Source: G963662905 sp965230045
Lineage (GTDB): Bacteria; Bacteroidota; Bacteroidia; Bacteroidales; WRLA01
DNA length: 64,000 nucleotides
Direction: 5' to 3'
Assembly (NCBI GenBank): GCA_965230045.1
Contig: OZ245940.1
Coordinates: forward strand, 1,054,001 to 1,118,000
Below the pieces are notes generated by a model, which made no database searches, was not told the DNA's origin, and worked only from the letters and a program-made list of their open reading frames with translations. Position numbers and translations under genes: made by a program. Position 1 is the stretch's first letter; the number at the start of each line of letters is the position of its first letter. Below are positions 1 through 9,240 of this stretch, in pieces.

Positions 1-784
1 TACTGATGATTTTTATAAGCTCAGCCGAAGGTTTGTTCAGTATGGACACAGAATTGCTCCGTGCCATAATCAAAAGCATATTAATTTCTTCGTGGGCCTT
101 AAGGTATTGCAGTGTTGGCGTGGCCGATTCCCTGATGTTCGGATTTTCGATCAGTTTTTGGTGTACTTTGATCTTGTTTTCCATCAGGAAACTTCGTACT
201 TGTTTCATCTGTAGCTGCAAACGCATCCGTATTTCCTTGTCATCCACATCCCAAAGATTGGAAAACAAACTTACTTCCGCCTGGAATAATCGTGCGAGGC
301 CAAGGGCTTTGCTGACTTTTTGCCTCGATTCGGGCGTCAAATCCAAGGGGAGCAAAACATGGCGTACAGGCTCAAATTCAATGCCAGGGCGTAAACTGAT
401 TACAGAAATCTCAGTTTTTGCCAGAATTTTACTGACTTGCGGATTGTATTTGCCTTCTTCTGTTAAGGCATTTAAAACAATAAATCCGGCATTGTGCCTT
501 TTGATCAATTCCGGCAAAATATCTGCATAAGAATGCTGAACCCATTCCAGATGTACTTCAATATCAAATTTTTGGGCAAGATATTCTGCCCTCTTATACG
601 CCGCCTCAGAGTTCTCGGTTTTCAATTCTTTTTTTGCGATAAACTTGCTGAGCAGCCCCTTTTTTCCTTCCTGCTTTAAAATAATCAGTGATGCTTTGAT
701 CTGACGGGCAAAATTGGCTGCCCATAGCTCAGTTTCAGCACTTTTATTTAAACAAGGCACAATTACGTTGTTTCGACTCGCCAT
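1..784 (-). CDS. Universal stress protein (UspA-like), partial at the left edge
   Basis: The reverse strand is open from an ATG at 784 to the window edge (261 codons, no stop), so the 3' end is missing. The translation starts MASRNNVIVPCLNKS and has two alpha/beta units of the Usp type. A second domain begins near residue 140 with HVLLPLDLTPESRQ, the usual first strand and helix of a UspA domain. Tandem Usp proteins of about 270-300 aa are common in Bacteroidota and are thought to bind nucleotides under stress. I see no clear GxxGxxG ATP loop, but the end of the second domain, where it would lie, is cut off. The family call rests on fold-like pattern and size. The gene is transcribed away from the nucleoside phosphorylase gene at 876. 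Confidence 0.6.
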   Translation of the reverse strand, partial: MASRNNVIVPCLNKSAETELWAANFARQIKASLIILKQEGKKGLLSKFIAKKELKTENSEAAYKRAEYLAQKFDIEVHLEWVQHSYADILPELIKRHNAGFIVLNALTEEGKYNPQVSKILAKTEISVISLRPGIEFEPVRHVLLPLDLTPESRQKVSKALGLARLFQAEVSLFSNLWDVDDKEIRMRLQLQMKQVRSFLMENKIKVHQKLIENPNIRESATPTLQYLKAHEEINMLLIMARSNSVSILNKPSAELIKIIS

Positions 785-875
785 TTCTTGCTACTTTTGT
801 TTGCGTTACAATATCTATTATTAATACAGCGTTTTAGTCAAAAAGTTCAGCTAAAATCATGCAAATTAGAATACT

Positions 876-1745
876 ATGGCAAAAAATATAAAGGAATCGG
901 AACTGATCCTCAACCCCGACGGCAGTATTTATCACCTGAAACTGAAACCGGAAAATATTTCTGATAAAATTTTAGTAGTGGGCGATCCGGGTCGGGTTAA
1001 AATGATTTCTTCTTTCTTTGACTCAATCGAATATGAAGGACAAAACCGGGAAATATTTACACAAACTGGTTTGTATAAAGGCAAACGCATCACGGCCATG
1101 TCCACCGGAATGGGTACCGATAATATCGATATTGTTTTAACTGAGCTGGATGCACTGGTAAATATTGATTTTGAAAGCCGTAGCCCCAAAAAAGAACATA
1201 CCGCATTGACTATCATTCGCATGGGAACTTCCGGAGGTTTGCAGGACAATGTTTTGGTCGATAGCTTCGTGGCTTCGGATACCGGCATTGGACTGGATGG
1301 CCTGCTGAATTACTACCATTGCCCTCAGGGTGTTTTGCATGATGATATGTCTGAAGCATTCATAGAACACTGCAACTGGAGTGAAAAACTGGCCTATCCT
1401 TATGCCGCAGCAGCAGATGATGAATTGTTGCATCGCATCGCATATGATATGAAACAAGGAGTAACCGCTACTGCACCGGGATTTTTTGGGCCACAGGGAC
1501 GTCAGCTGCGCGCCGGACTTGCGTTTCCCGAGCTGAACGAAAAAATAGAGAGCTTTGCCTTTGGTGATAAGCGTATCCTAAACTTCGAAATGGAAACTTC
1601 CGCACTTTATGGACTTGGCAAATTGCTTGGACATAAATGCCTGACAATTTGTGTGGCCATTGCAAACCGCCGCACACAAACCTTCAGCAAGGACTATCAT
1701 CCACATATGAAACGCCTGATTAAAACTGTTTTGGAGCGGGTTTAG
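876..1745 (+). CDS. Nucleoside phosphorylase (PNP/UDP family, uridine phosphorylase-like)
   Basis: This 289-aa cytosolic enzyme probably cleaves nucleosides with phosphate to base and ribose-1-phosphate for salvage. Family signatures are visible: VVGDPGRV near residue 35 (phosphate-binding loop), STGMGTDNIDI near 75, RMGTSGGL near 113 (phosphate/ribose contacts), and FEMETSALYGLG near 237 (the Met-Glu pair that binds ribose hydroxyls). The length fits the uridine phosphorylase branch, but substrate specificity cannot be settled from sequence alone. The ATG at 876 is the first in frame and gives a full N-terminal strand. The gene stands alone, 91 bp from the divergent stress-protein gene. Confidence 0.85.
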   Translation: MAKNIKESELILNPDGSIYHLKLKPENISDKILVVGDPGRVKMISSFFDSIEYEGQNREIFTQTGLYKGKRITAMSTGMGTDNIDIVLTELDALVNIDFESRSPKKEHTALTIIRMGTSGGLQDNVLVDSFVASDTGIGLDGLLNYYHCPQGVLHDDMSEAFIEHCNWSEKLAYPYAAAADDELLHRIAYDMKQGVTATAPGFFGPQGRQLRAGLAFPELNEKIESFAFGDKRILNFEMETSALYGLGKLLGHKCLTICVAIANRRTQTFSKDYHPHMKRLIKTVLERV

Positions 1746-1867
1746 TTAATTTCTGTCCATGATGACCGATCTCCTCAGTGTTGTTCTGCTGATAGCTTCA
1801 ATCTCGAACATTCTGAGCCGGAACCCTGACATTATAGACCCGTTCCAGTTAAAGAGGGTTATGTGTT

Positions 1868-2266
1868 TTAGGTGTTTGATTCGATATACCTGCTTAGTGC
1901 ATCGATAAACTCGTTAACAATCTCAATTAATGGCTCAACTTCTTCCTTTTCAAATTCTACCATGCTGTCATAGTCGCTTTTTTGTCTCCAGTCATAGAGT
2001 TGTGAAAATAAGCGACCATAGTCTTTCCGAAAAACACCCGTTTTTATAAAATGGAGTGAAAAATTGCTTTTTACAGCTGTATGCGATTTTATGTCAATTT
2101 CATTAAAAACCAATAAAGCGTTGACAGCGTAAAATGCAGCATAATATAAGCGATTGATACTAGAATTCCAATACCCGTTATTAGCCAGTAAACGCGCCGC
2201 TTCGAGTGTGTTAAACGCAGTTGTTAAACGGTGTTTCGCATAACTAATTCGGTCTTCCATTTTCAT
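1868..2266 (-). CDS. HEPN domain protein (HepT-like toxin partner)
   Basis: This 132-aa all-helical protein carries the HEPN pattern SSINRLYYAAFYAVNALL near residues 36-53, followed by KSHTAV and a C-terminal YDWRQKSDYD block. HEPN proteins paired with minimal nucleotidyltransferases act as RNase toxins (HepT) or as parts of nucleotide-modifying defence modules. Its start codon overlaps the stop of the upstream nucleotidyltransferase gene by 4 bp (ATGA), so the two are translationally coupled. The catalytic RX4-6H motif of active HepT RNases is not obvious here. This may therefore belong to the HEPN subgroup without that motif, and activity is uncertain. Confidence 0.8.
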   Translation of the reverse strand: MKMEDRISYAKHRLTTAFNTLEAARLLANNGYWNSSINRLYYAAFYAVNALLVFNEIDIKSHTAVKSNFSLHFIKTGVFRKDYGRLFSQLYDWRQKSDYDSMVEFEKEEVEPLIEIVNEFIDALSRYIESNT

Positions 2267-2580
2267 AAAACAATCCCTTCTTTCAGTACATTTTGATAAA
2301 ATGGGCTAATGTTTTGTCGTTGCTTCCAATCTAATTTTGAGTAAACCAAAAGCGAAAGAACTTCACCAGTATCCAGTTCAATGTCGTATATACTGTCCCG
2401 GAATTTTTTTTCAAGGGCAAAATCTGCTTTGGAGGAGGTTATTACGAGGATGTCCCAGTCAGAGTTGTTATGTTCGTCTCCACGTGCACGTGAACCAAAT
2501 AGTATGATCTCGGCCTCTTTGTCGATTTCAGATATAACAGTTCTTATCCGCTTTGATATTTTCTGTTTTTTTTCTTCCAT
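2263..2580 (-). CDS. Minimal nucleotidyltransferase (MNT, MntA-like antitoxin)
   Basis: This roughly 105-aa protein starts at MEEKKQKISKR. A longer reading from 2607 is open but adds only nine residues with no support. It has the pol-beta-type nucleotidyltransferase signature GSRARGDEHNNSDWDILV near residues 29-46 (GSxARG, then SDxD) and a third acidic residue in IELDTGEVLSLLV. In MntA-HepT pairs this protein adds AMP to the HEPN toxin and silences it. The gene precedes and overlaps the HEPN gene by 4 bp, the standard operon order. Such pairs are mobile and often sit alone between housekeeping genes, as here. Confidence 0.82.
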   Translation of the reverse strand: MEEKKQKISKRIRTVISEIDKEAEIILFGSRARGDEHNNSDWDILVITSSKADFALEKKFRDSIYDIELDTGEVLSLLVYSKLDWKQRQNISPFYQNVLKEGIVL

Positions 2581-2647
2581 TATGTATAGTGCCAGAATGT
2601 TTTCCAAAGGTAAGCAAGATATTTTTTTGTCGCAAATTGGGCTGCTT

Positions 2648-3280
2648 TTAAAGTATCACCTCCCTTACCCCAATATCATACTCCTGCATAATCACCTCCG
2701 TGAGTTTCTTATAATCTGCAGGATTGGCCACAAAATCCAGTTTATTGGTATCGATGATGAGGATGCGCATATTTTCCTGCCTGCGGAGGAATTCAAGGTA
2801 TCCGCTTTGGATATTTTCGAGATAGCTGTCTTCGATTTCCTGTTCGTAGTGGCGTCCACGTTTGCGGATATTTTCCTGAAGCCGATCCACGCGCATATAC
2901 AAATACACCAAAAGCTCCGGGCGGGGAAGCGATAAACTGATAATCTCAAACAGGTTGGAATAGAGACTGTAAATATCGCTGGGCAATGTTTTCCGCGCAA
3001 AAATCAATGATTTGTTGATGAAATAGTCCGAGATGGTAAAATCGTGGAAGAGGTCTTGTGCGGCGAGTTGCGAACGGAGCTGCTGGAAGCGTTCGGCCAG
3101 AAAGGAGAGCTCCAGTGGAAACGCATATTTATCGGGGTTTTTATAGAATTTGGGCAGGAAAGAGTTGTCTTCAAATTCTTCCAAAACCAGTTTGGCATTG
3201 AAATCCAGCGCCATCATTTTGGCCAGGCTGGTTTTTCCGGCACCGATTGTTCCTTCGATAGCAATGTAGTTGTAGGACAT
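2648..3280 (-). CDS. Deoxynucleoside kinase (dAdo/dGuo kinase family)
   Basis: This 210-aa protein phosphorylates deoxynucleosides for dNTP salvage. The P-loop is IEGTIGAGKTSLAK (residues 8-21). The DRS-like family signature is replaced by FLAERFQQLRSQ near 60-71, DYFINKSLIFA follows, and the lid arginines lie in RKRGRHYEQEIEDSYL. This is the Bacteroidota dNK pattern. It is encoded 9 bp downstream of folK on the same strand, so the two are probably cotranscribed with uvrA. Substrate preference cannot be read from the sequence. Confidence 0.85.
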   Translation of the reverse strand: MSYNYIAIEGTIGAGKTSLAKMMALDFNAKLVLEEFEDNSFLPKFYKNPDKYAFPLELSFLAERFQQLRSQLAAQDLFHDFTISDYFINKSLIFARKTLPSDIYSLYSNLFEIISLSLPRPELLVYLYMRVDRLQENIRKRGRHYEQEIEDSYLENIQSGYLEFLRRQENMRILIIDTNKLDFVANPADYKKLTEVIMQEYDIGVREVIL

Positions 3281-3289
3281 GGCACGAAT

Positions 3290-3784
3290 TTACAACTTAT
3301 CGGCGATTTCGGCACGAATTGGGTCGGTGCATTCCTGCAAAAGTTTTTCAACAGGTTTTTTTAATACCGGATGAATCAAACCGGCCGCCACTTCCTGTAG
3401 GGGTTTTAAGGTGAACATACGTTCGTGCAGCCTGGGATGCGGGATTTCCAGGTTTTCATTTTTGATGATTTCGTCATTGAAAAACAGAATATCCACATCA
3501 ATGGTGCGGGAAGAATAAGTGCCGTCGGTATTTCGTTTGCGGCCCAAATTATACTCAATGGCGTGGATTTGTTCCAGAATCCGGCCGGCATCCAAAGTGG
3601 TTTTTACGCAAACAACCTGGTTCATAAAAGATGTATCTGCGTCAAAACCCCATGCCTCACTTTCGTAAATGGATGATATACTGAATATTTGCCCGATTTG
3701 CCGAACTATTGCTTCTGAAGCTTTTTTCAGATAATCCCTCCTGGGGGAAATGTTGCTTCCTGTGAGTAAAATGGCAGTGTTCAT
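3290..3784 (-). CDS. folK: 2-amino-4-hydroxy-6-hydroxymethyldihydropteridine diphosphokinase
   Basis: FolK transfers pyrophosphate from ATP to hydroxymethyl-dihydropterin in folate synthesis. The protein (about 164 aa) has LLTGSNISPRRDYL at the N-terminus, SSIYESEAWGF near 40-50, FMNQVV (substrate pocket), LGRKRNTDGTYSSRTIDVDI near 82-101 (the HPPK signature with both catalytic aspartates) and IPHPRLHER. I chose the ATG at 3784 (MNTAILLTGSN), because the four extra upstream residues of the longer reading are not part of the fold. It lies 14 bp from uvrA and 9 bp from the kinase gene, in the same direction. Confidence 0.93.
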   Translation of the reverse strand: MNTAILLTGSNISPRRDYLKKASEAIVRQIGQIFSISSIYESEAWGFDADTSFMNQVVCVKTTLDAGRILEQIHAIEYNLGRKRNTDGTYSSRTIDVDILFFNDEIIKNENLEIPHPRLHERMFTLKPLQEVAAGLIHPVLKKPVEKLLQECTDPIRAEIADKL

Positions 3785-3798
3785 AACGGAGGGCAAAA

Positions 3799-6657
3799 TT
3801 AATGCTTGAGTTCCAATTTCAAAAATGTACCCGTCAAACTTTCAGGATTATTTGCAACCTCCTCGGGCGTTCCGGCAGCAACAATTTTTCCGCCACGCCT
3901 TCCGCCTTCAGGGCCAAGATCAATAATATGGTCTGCAACTTTGATCACTTCCATATTGTGCTCAATCACCATAACCGTATTGCCCTTGGCAACCAGCTTG
4001 CTCAAAACGTCCATCAGCACTTTTACGTCTTCAAAATGAAGCCCGGTTGTAGGCTCGTCGAGTATGTAGAGCGTTTTTCCGGTATCGCGCCGGGAGAGTT
4101 CTGTGGCCAGTTTTACCCTCTGCGCCTCTCCGCCGCTCAGGGTTGTTGATTGCTGCCCCAGAGTAAGATAACCCAGGCCGACATCCTGCAAAGTCTTGAT
4201 TTTTTGTAAAATAGCCGGAATGTTCTCAAAAAATTTCACGGCCTGGTTGATGGTCATGTTCAGCACATCATTAATCGATTTCCCTTTGTAACGAACTTCC
4301 AGCGTCTCGCGATTATAACGCTTGCCGTTGCAACTATCGCAAAGCACATAAACATCGGGCAGGAAATTCATTTCAATAACCTGGACACCAGCTCCTTTGC
4401 ACGTTTCGCAACGTCCGCCTTTTACGTTAAAGGAAAAACGCCCGGGTTTGTAGCCACGGATTTGTGCTTCGGGCAATTGGGCAAAAAGTTTGCGGATTTC
4501 GTCGAAAACTTTGGTATAGGTTGCCGGATTGGAACGGGGAGTGCGGCCAATAGGCGACTGGTCGATTTCAATGACTTTATTGATATGCTCCAAACCTTCA
4601 ATGGAATCATAGGGCAGGGCTTTTTTCTCCGAACGGTAAAAATGTGCGGCAAGAATAGGGTAGAGGGTCGCATTAACCAGGCTGGATTTTCCGCTTCCGC
4701 TGACGCCCGTAATTCCGATCATTATGCCCAGGGGGATTTCCAGATCGACATTTTGAAGGTTATGGCCTTTGGCGCCTTTCAGGATGATGGCTTTACCGTT
4801 TCGCTCCCTGCGTTTTTCAGGGATTTCAATTTCCTTTTTGCCGCTCAGATATGCGCAGGTAAGCGTATCGCATTGGTGCATTTGGTTTGGCGAACCTTGA
4901 GCAACGATTTTTCCTCCGTTTACACCGGCGCCCGGACCAATATCAATGACATGGTCGGCAGAAAGGATCATGTCTTTATCGTGCTCCACCACAATGACGC
5001 TATTGCCAATATCACGCAATTGTTTCAGCGAATCAATCAGCCTTTGGTTGTCGCGCTGGTGCAGGCCAATGCTGGGTTCATCCAGAATATACAGCACACC
5101 AACAAGTTGAGAGCCAATTTGTGTCGCCAGACGGATGCGCTGGCTTTCACCGCCCGAGAGCGTTTTGGCCGAACGGTTGAGGTTGAGGTAATCCAGGCCA
5201 ACATCCAGAAGGAATTTCAAACGGCTCTGCAGTTCGCGGATGATTTCTTTTCCGATATCGCGGCGCCTTTTGTCGAGCGTATTTTCCAATCCGTTAATGG
5301 CATCGGAAAGCTGCTGCAAATCCATCTGCGCATATTCAGCAATATTTTTACCGTCAATTTTGAAATAGAGTGATTCCTTTTTTAGTCGTGCGCCACCGCA
5401 TTCCGGGCAGGGGATTTTGTTGAGGAAACCGCCTACCCATTTCTGTATATTTTTGCTGGGCGATTCCTGTGCCTGATTCAGGATGAAATTCACAACACCT
5501 TCAAAATTAAGCGTATAGGTGCTGGTAACGCCCATAAATTCTTTTTGGACCTTATAACCATCGGTCGATCCATACAAAATTGTATTGATGCCTTCATCGG
5601 GAATATCCTCCACTGCTGTGTTCAGGTCAAAACCGTAGCGCAGCCCAATTGCTTCCATCTGGCTGAAAATCCAGTTGTTTTTGTATTCGCCAAGCGGTGC
5701 AATTCCGCCTTTTTTGATGCTGAGGCTTTTATCGGGAAAGATTTTGTTGAGGTCGATTTCCGAAACTTCGCCCAAACCGTTGCAGCGCGGACAGGCTCCG
5801 TAAGGAGAGTTGAACGAAAATGTATTGGGTTCGGGTTCATCAAAGGAAAGTCCGGTATCGGGGCACATCAGGTGCTTGCTGAAATGCCGCACTTTTTCGT
5901 CATCATATGAAGCAACCATCAACAAACCTTTTCCCAGGCTTAGCGAAGTGCGAATGGAATTACGCAATCTTTGCAGCGATTTTTCATCAAGTTTTATCTG
6001 ATCGACAACCACTTCAATATCATGTATTTTGTAGCGGTCGAGCTGCATACGGGGCTCAATTTCGCGTACTTTCCCATCCACGCGCACTTTAATATAACCC
6101 TGCCGCAGCACTTGGTCAAAAAGTTCACGATAATGCCCTTTACGTCCTTTTACCAGCGGTGCAAGCACATAAATACGCTGATTCTCATATGTTTTATAAA
6201 TCAGGTTGATAATCTGGTCTTCAGAATAGCGCACCATTTTTTTTCCGGTATTGTAGCTGTATGCATCCGATGCGCGTGCAAAGAGCAAACGCAAAAAGTC
6301 ATAAACCTCCGTGATGGTACCTACAGTGGATCTTGGGTTGCGGCTGGTGGTTTTTTGCTCGATGCTGATCACCGGGCTCAATCCCGTTATGCGGTCCACA
6401 TCGGGGCGCTCCAGATTTCCGATAAACTGGCGGGCATAAGCCGAAAAGGTCTCCATATAGCGCCTTTGTCCTTCGGCATAAATGGTATCAAAAGCCAGGG
6501 ATGATTTGCCGCTCCCACTCAGGCCTGTAATAACAACAAGCTGGTTTCGTGGGATTTCCAGGTTTACATTTTGAAGATTGTGCATGCGCGCACCTTCAAT
6601 GTGGAGCATTTCCCCATTGGCTTCGTTTTGTAACAGTAAATCTTTTTCTTCCTTCAT
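3799..6657 (-). CDS. uvrA: Excinuclease ABC subunit A
   Basis: UvrA is the damage-sensing ATPase of nucleotide excision repair. The 952-aa protein is full length. It has Walker A motifs GLSGSGKSSLAFD (about residue 46) and GVSGSGKSSLVNA (about 650), two ABC signatures (LSGGESQRIRLA and LSGGEAQRVKLA), and Walker B segments ending LDEPSIGLHQRDN and LDEPTTGLHFEDV. CxxC zinc modules appear in ACPRCNGLG, PCPECGGARL and CETCKGAG with LCDSCNGKRY. It heads a probable operon with folK and the deoxynucleoside kinase gene downstream. Confidence 0.97.
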   Translation of the reverse strand: MKEEKDLLLQNEANGEMLHIEGARMHNLQNVNLEIPRNQLVVITGLSGSGKSSLAFDTIYAEGQRRYMETFSAYARQFIGNLERPDVDRITGLSPVISIEQKTTSRNPRSTVGTITEVYDFLRLLFARASDAYSYNTGKKMVRYSEDQIINLIYKTYENQRIYVLAPLVKGRKGHYRELFDQVLRQGYIKVRVDGKVREIEPRMQLDRYKIHDIEVVVDQIKLDEKSLQRLRNSIRTSLSLGKGLLMVASYDDEKVRHFSKHLMCPDTGLSFDEPEPNTFSFNSPYGACPRCNGLGEVSEIDLNKIFPDKSLSIKKGGIAPLGEYKNNWIFSQMEAIGLRYGFDLNTAVEDIPDEGINTILYGSTDGYKVQKEFMGVTSTYTLNFEGVVNFILNQAQESPSKNIQKWVGGFLNKIPCPECGGARLKKESLYFKIDGKNIAEYAQMDLQQLSDAINGLENTLDKRRRDIGKEIIRELQSRLKFLLDVGLDYLNLNRSAKTLSGGESQRIRLATQIGSQLVGVLYILDEPSIGLHQRDNQRLIDSLKQLRDIGNSVIVVEHDKDMILSADHVIDIGPGAGVNGGKIVAQGSPNQMHQCDTLTCAYLSGKKEIEIPEKRRERNGKAIILKGAKGHNLQNVDLEIPLGIMIGITGVSGSGKSSLVNATLYPILAAHFYRSEKKALPYDSIEGLEHINKVIEIDQSPIGRTPRSNPATYTKVFDEIRKLFAQLPEAQIRGYKPGRFSFNVKGGRCETCKGAGVQVIEMNFLPDVYVLCDSCNGKRYNRETLEVRYKGKSINDVLNMTINQAVKFFENIPAILQKIKTLQDVGLGYLTLGQQSTTLSGGEAQRVKLATELSRRDTGKTLYILDEPTTGLHFEDVKVLMDVLSKLVAKGNTVMVIEHNMEVIKVADHIIDLGPEGGRRGGKIVAAGTPEEVANNPESLTGTFLKLELKH

Positions 6658-6683
6658 ACCGGCCAGCCTTTGAAGCGGCGAAA

Positions 6684-7679
6684 TTACTTCATTCCTTCAA
6701 AAAAGTCACCTTTATCTTTTGGTTTTTTCAAACGATCGTTATAGTCGGTATATCCTTTTTGAGGAAGCGTGATGGTATAAAGCCTGCGTGATTTGTCAGG
6801 CATCTGCGGTGCACGCAGCCAAGGATTAAATTCTTTGAGCTCGCGGTAGCTAATGTCGAATTTGTGGGCAAAAGCTACTAAATCATTTATAGTAGTATCC
6901 ACATTTACGGTATAAGTTGGGATTACCGGATAGAAATCACTTTTGCGTAAGTAAAAACCATAATCCTGTGGATTCTCAAAAATCAGTTTGATTGCTAAGA
7001 TGCGATACACATAACGTCCGGTTTCGGTATTCAGGTAGAGTTCGTAATAATTATCTGTTTTTTGATTTTCAAGCACTCTTTTTATACGGCTTTTTCCTGC
7101 ATTGTAAGCGGCAGCAACAAGAGCCCAATTTCCGTAAATCTCATATGAGTCTTTCAGGTATTCGCAGGCGGCGTGTGTGGCTTTTACCAAATTGTATCGT
7201 TCATCAATATACTTATTTACCTCCAGGCCGTACTCTCTTCCGGTTGTTTTTAAAAATTGCCAGTATCCTGCCGCTCCTGCGGGAGATACGACATTGCGCA
7301 GGCCGCTTTCGATCAAAGCAAGGTATTTGAAATCTTCGGGGATGCCTTTTTGCTTTAAAATGGGCTCAATGATTGGGAAATAACGGTATGCCCTTTTAAA
7401 AAGCATGATCGTAGAGGAGTGGAAATAAGTGTTTACAATCAGTTCACGGTCTAAGCTTTCGCGCACATAGAAAAGGTTGAGCGGAACATTCTCGCTGGCA
7501 AATGTCATTTTTTCGGGGAGTTCGGGCGTAAGAACATGGTATTCCTTCCGAAGTTTTTCTTCTTTTTGGTCAAGGCTGTGATCCGGTTCTTGCCCGGCTC
7601 CGGCCAGAATTATGATTGTACTTCCTAAAATAGGAAGGATGGAAAATATTGCAATTTTTTTTAATAATGATCTGTCCAT
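6684..7679 (-). CDS. Membrane-bound lytic murein transglycosylase (MltD-like, SLT + LysM)
   Basis: The 331-aa protein has an N-terminal hydrophobic segment (KIAIFSILPILGSTIIILAG), making it exported or membrane anchored. It also has a goose-lysozyme/SLT domain with catalytic Glu in ALIESGLRN, then SPAGAAGYWQF and AAAYNAGKSRI, the three standard MltD blocks. A LysM-like region follows, starting near YTVNVDTTINDLVAFAHKF and ending in ITLPQKG. The enzyme cleaves peptidoglycan glycan strands to 1,6-anhydro ends. It has only one LysM, whereas MltD often has two or more. It is encoded just upstream of uvrA with a 26-bp gap, but is functionally separate. Confidence 0.9.
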   Translation of the reverse strand: MDRSLLKKIAIFSILPILGSTIIILAGAGQEPDHSLDQKEEKLRKEYHVLTPELPEKMTFASENVPLNLFYVRESLDRELIVNTYFHSSTIMLFKRAYRYFPIIEPILKQKGIPEDFKYLALIESGLRNVVSPAGAAGYWQFLKTTGREYGLEVNKYIDERYNLVKATHAACEYLKDSYEIYGNWALVAAAYNAGKSRIKRVLENQKTDNYYELYLNTETGRYVYRILAIKLIFENPQDYGFYLRKSDFYPVIPTYTVNVDTTINDLVAFAHKFDISYRELKEFNPWLRAPQMPDKSRRLYTITLPQKGYTDYNDRLKKPKDKGDFFEGMK

Positions 7680-7860
7680 TTTATAAATCCATTTTAGTTT
7701 TTCAGGCTATATGGATAACATCCATTAGCATTGTTTGTTGTGCGAATGCAATCATTCACATAGCTTCTATTTGATTTCTGTTCGTAATTAATCGAAAACA
7801 GAAACCGGCATAATCGGGATTAGATGGTGTTTTTTACCTTAGACTTTAGTAAATAGTTGT

Positions 7861-8403
7861 TTAAAAAGGACTTACAAAGTCTTTAAACAATGGGGAAACC
7901 TGATCTTTATCGGATAAGACAGGCTTCTCGATGCCCCAGTCGATATTCAGGTCAGGATCGTTCCAACGGATAGAACCTTCTGATTCTTTGTTATATACAT
8001 TAGTACATTTGTAGAAAAAAACCGTGTCATCTTCCAGGGTTACAAAACCATGCGCAAATCCGGGCGGCACCCAATACATAAATTTATTTTTATCGGTGAG
8101 CACGATGGAAGCCCATTTGCCATAGGTCGGGCTGTCTTTACGGATATCCACAGCAACATCCAGCACAGACCCCTTCATTACCCGTACGAGTTTTCCTTGA
8201 GCGTAAGGTGGTTTCTGAAAATGGAGGCCACGCAAAACGCCTTTCTTCGATTTGGATTCATTGTCCTGTAAAAACTTGTTTTCTATACCATTGGCAGCAA
8301 AAACATCACGGTTGTATGACTCGAAAAAATAACCGCGTTCGTCTTCAAAAACCCGCGGTTTTACTATAAGCAAATCCTGTATATCAGTTTTAATAATTTC
8401 CAT
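7861..8403 (-). CDS. rfbC: dTDP-4-dehydrorhamnose 3,5-epimerase
   Basis: This 180-aa RmlC-type cupin epimerises dTDP-4-keto-6-deoxyglucose on the way to dTDP-L-rhamnose for surface polysaccharide. Motifs are PRVFEDERGYFFESYN at the N-terminus, FLQDNESKSKKGVLRGLHFQ (with the catalytic His in RGLHFQ), KLVRVMKGSVLDVAVDIR, and WVPPGFAHGFVTLEDD. The length is typical. The usual neighbours rfbA, rfbB and rfbD are absent from this window, so the gene is solitary or its partners lie elsewhere. Confidence 0.95.
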   Translation of the reverse strand: MEIIKTDIQDLLIVKPRVFEDERGYFFESYNRDVFAANGIENKFLQDNESKSKKGVLRGLHFQKPPYAQGKLVRVMKGSVLDVAVDIRKDSPTYGKWASIVLTDKNKFMYWVPPGFAHGFVTLEDDTVFFYKCTNVYNKESEGSIRWNDPDLNIDWGIEKPVLSDKDQVSPLFKDFVSPF

Positions 8404-8611
8404 AGCATTCGTTTAGGATATCAAAAATAAGGATTTTTTCAATGGCCTGATCTGTCATGACCTCATTTAGTGTGTGTTTTTGGGATTATTGATGTAAGGG
8501 GTACGTTTATTAAAAACTGACTGTTTTCCCGTTTTTGATAATATAACTTGTAGCAATCGTGCTATATCTTTAATTTTGCGGCATAAATATTGAAGCATTG
8601 GGAATTTTAGT

Positions 8612-9199
8612 ATGATTGAGCAGGAAACAGCGGTACAATTATTATTTCCGGATAAACAAACGTTTGAGCAGTGCTTTAAGGGGCATTATCAAAAGCTTTG
8701 TGCCTATGCTTTTATGTATCTCAACAATAAGTCCGATGCAGAAGAAGCCGTGCAGGATACTTTTTTTCGGCTTTGGGAGCAGCATGATAAAAATGAGCTG
8801 CGCACATCCCGTCAGGCATACTTGTTTCGTGCGGTGCGCAACCACTGCCTGAACCGGAACCGACATCTCGATGTGGAAAAAGCCTACCGCAATTATCTGA
8901 AAAATCAACAGGAACCAGGGAACTCCTCTGATAGCCAAACCCTGGAAAATGAACTGAAAGTCAAAATCCATAAGGCTATTCACCGGATGCCGCCCGAACG
9001 TAAAAATATTTTTCTGCTTAGCCGCTACGAGGGTTTGAAAAACAGGGAAATTGCGGAACAATTGGGCATTTCTATAAAAACTGTTGAAAATCAAATGGGA
9101 AAAGCGCTGAAATTTTTGAAGGAAGAGCTCCGGGAGTATATGCCTTTGTTGTTGCTGCTGATCGCCCAAATATTTAATGAATCAAAGCCATGGGGGTAA
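8612..9199 (+). CDS. ECF RNA polymerase sigma-70 factor (Bacteroidetes type)
   Basis: The 195-aa protein has sigma region 2 (FKGHYQKLCAYAFMYL and DAEEAVQDTFFRLWE) near residues 22-65, and region 4 (HRMPPERKNIFLLSRYEGL, then NREIAEQLGISIKTVENQM) near 125-165. It is followed 41 bp later by a FecR-type anti-sigma gene and then by an STN-domain protein. This matches the FecI-FecR cell-surface signalling arrangement common in Bacteroidota. The target regulon is probably the adjacent STN-repeat gene, by analogy. A short hydrophobic tail (PLLLLLIAQIF) ends the protein. Confidence 0.93.
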   Translation: MIEQETAVQLLFPDKQTFEQCFKGHYQKLCAYAFMYLNNKSDAEEAVQDTFFRLWEQHDKNELRTSRQAYLFRAVRNHCLNRNRHLDVEKAYRNYLKNQQEPGNSSDSQTLENELKVKIHKAIHRMPPERKNIFLLSRYEGLKNREIAEQLGISIKTVENQMGKALKFLKEELREYMPLLLLLIAQIFNESKPWG

Positions 9200-9240
9200 A
9201 AACGGTTTTAAGTGTCATCAATAGGAGAGGGAATTTTTAA

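Noticed and set aside
6..679. Plus-strand readings at the left edge as genes
   Set aside because: The minus strand is open over the whole region from an ATG at 784 with a Usp-like product, and the plus-strand readings are its shadows.
4462..5373. A 303-codon open reading on the plus strand
   Set aside because: It lies entirely antisense to uvrA, whose motifs are complete. Long antisense readings are common opposite a conserved coding strand.
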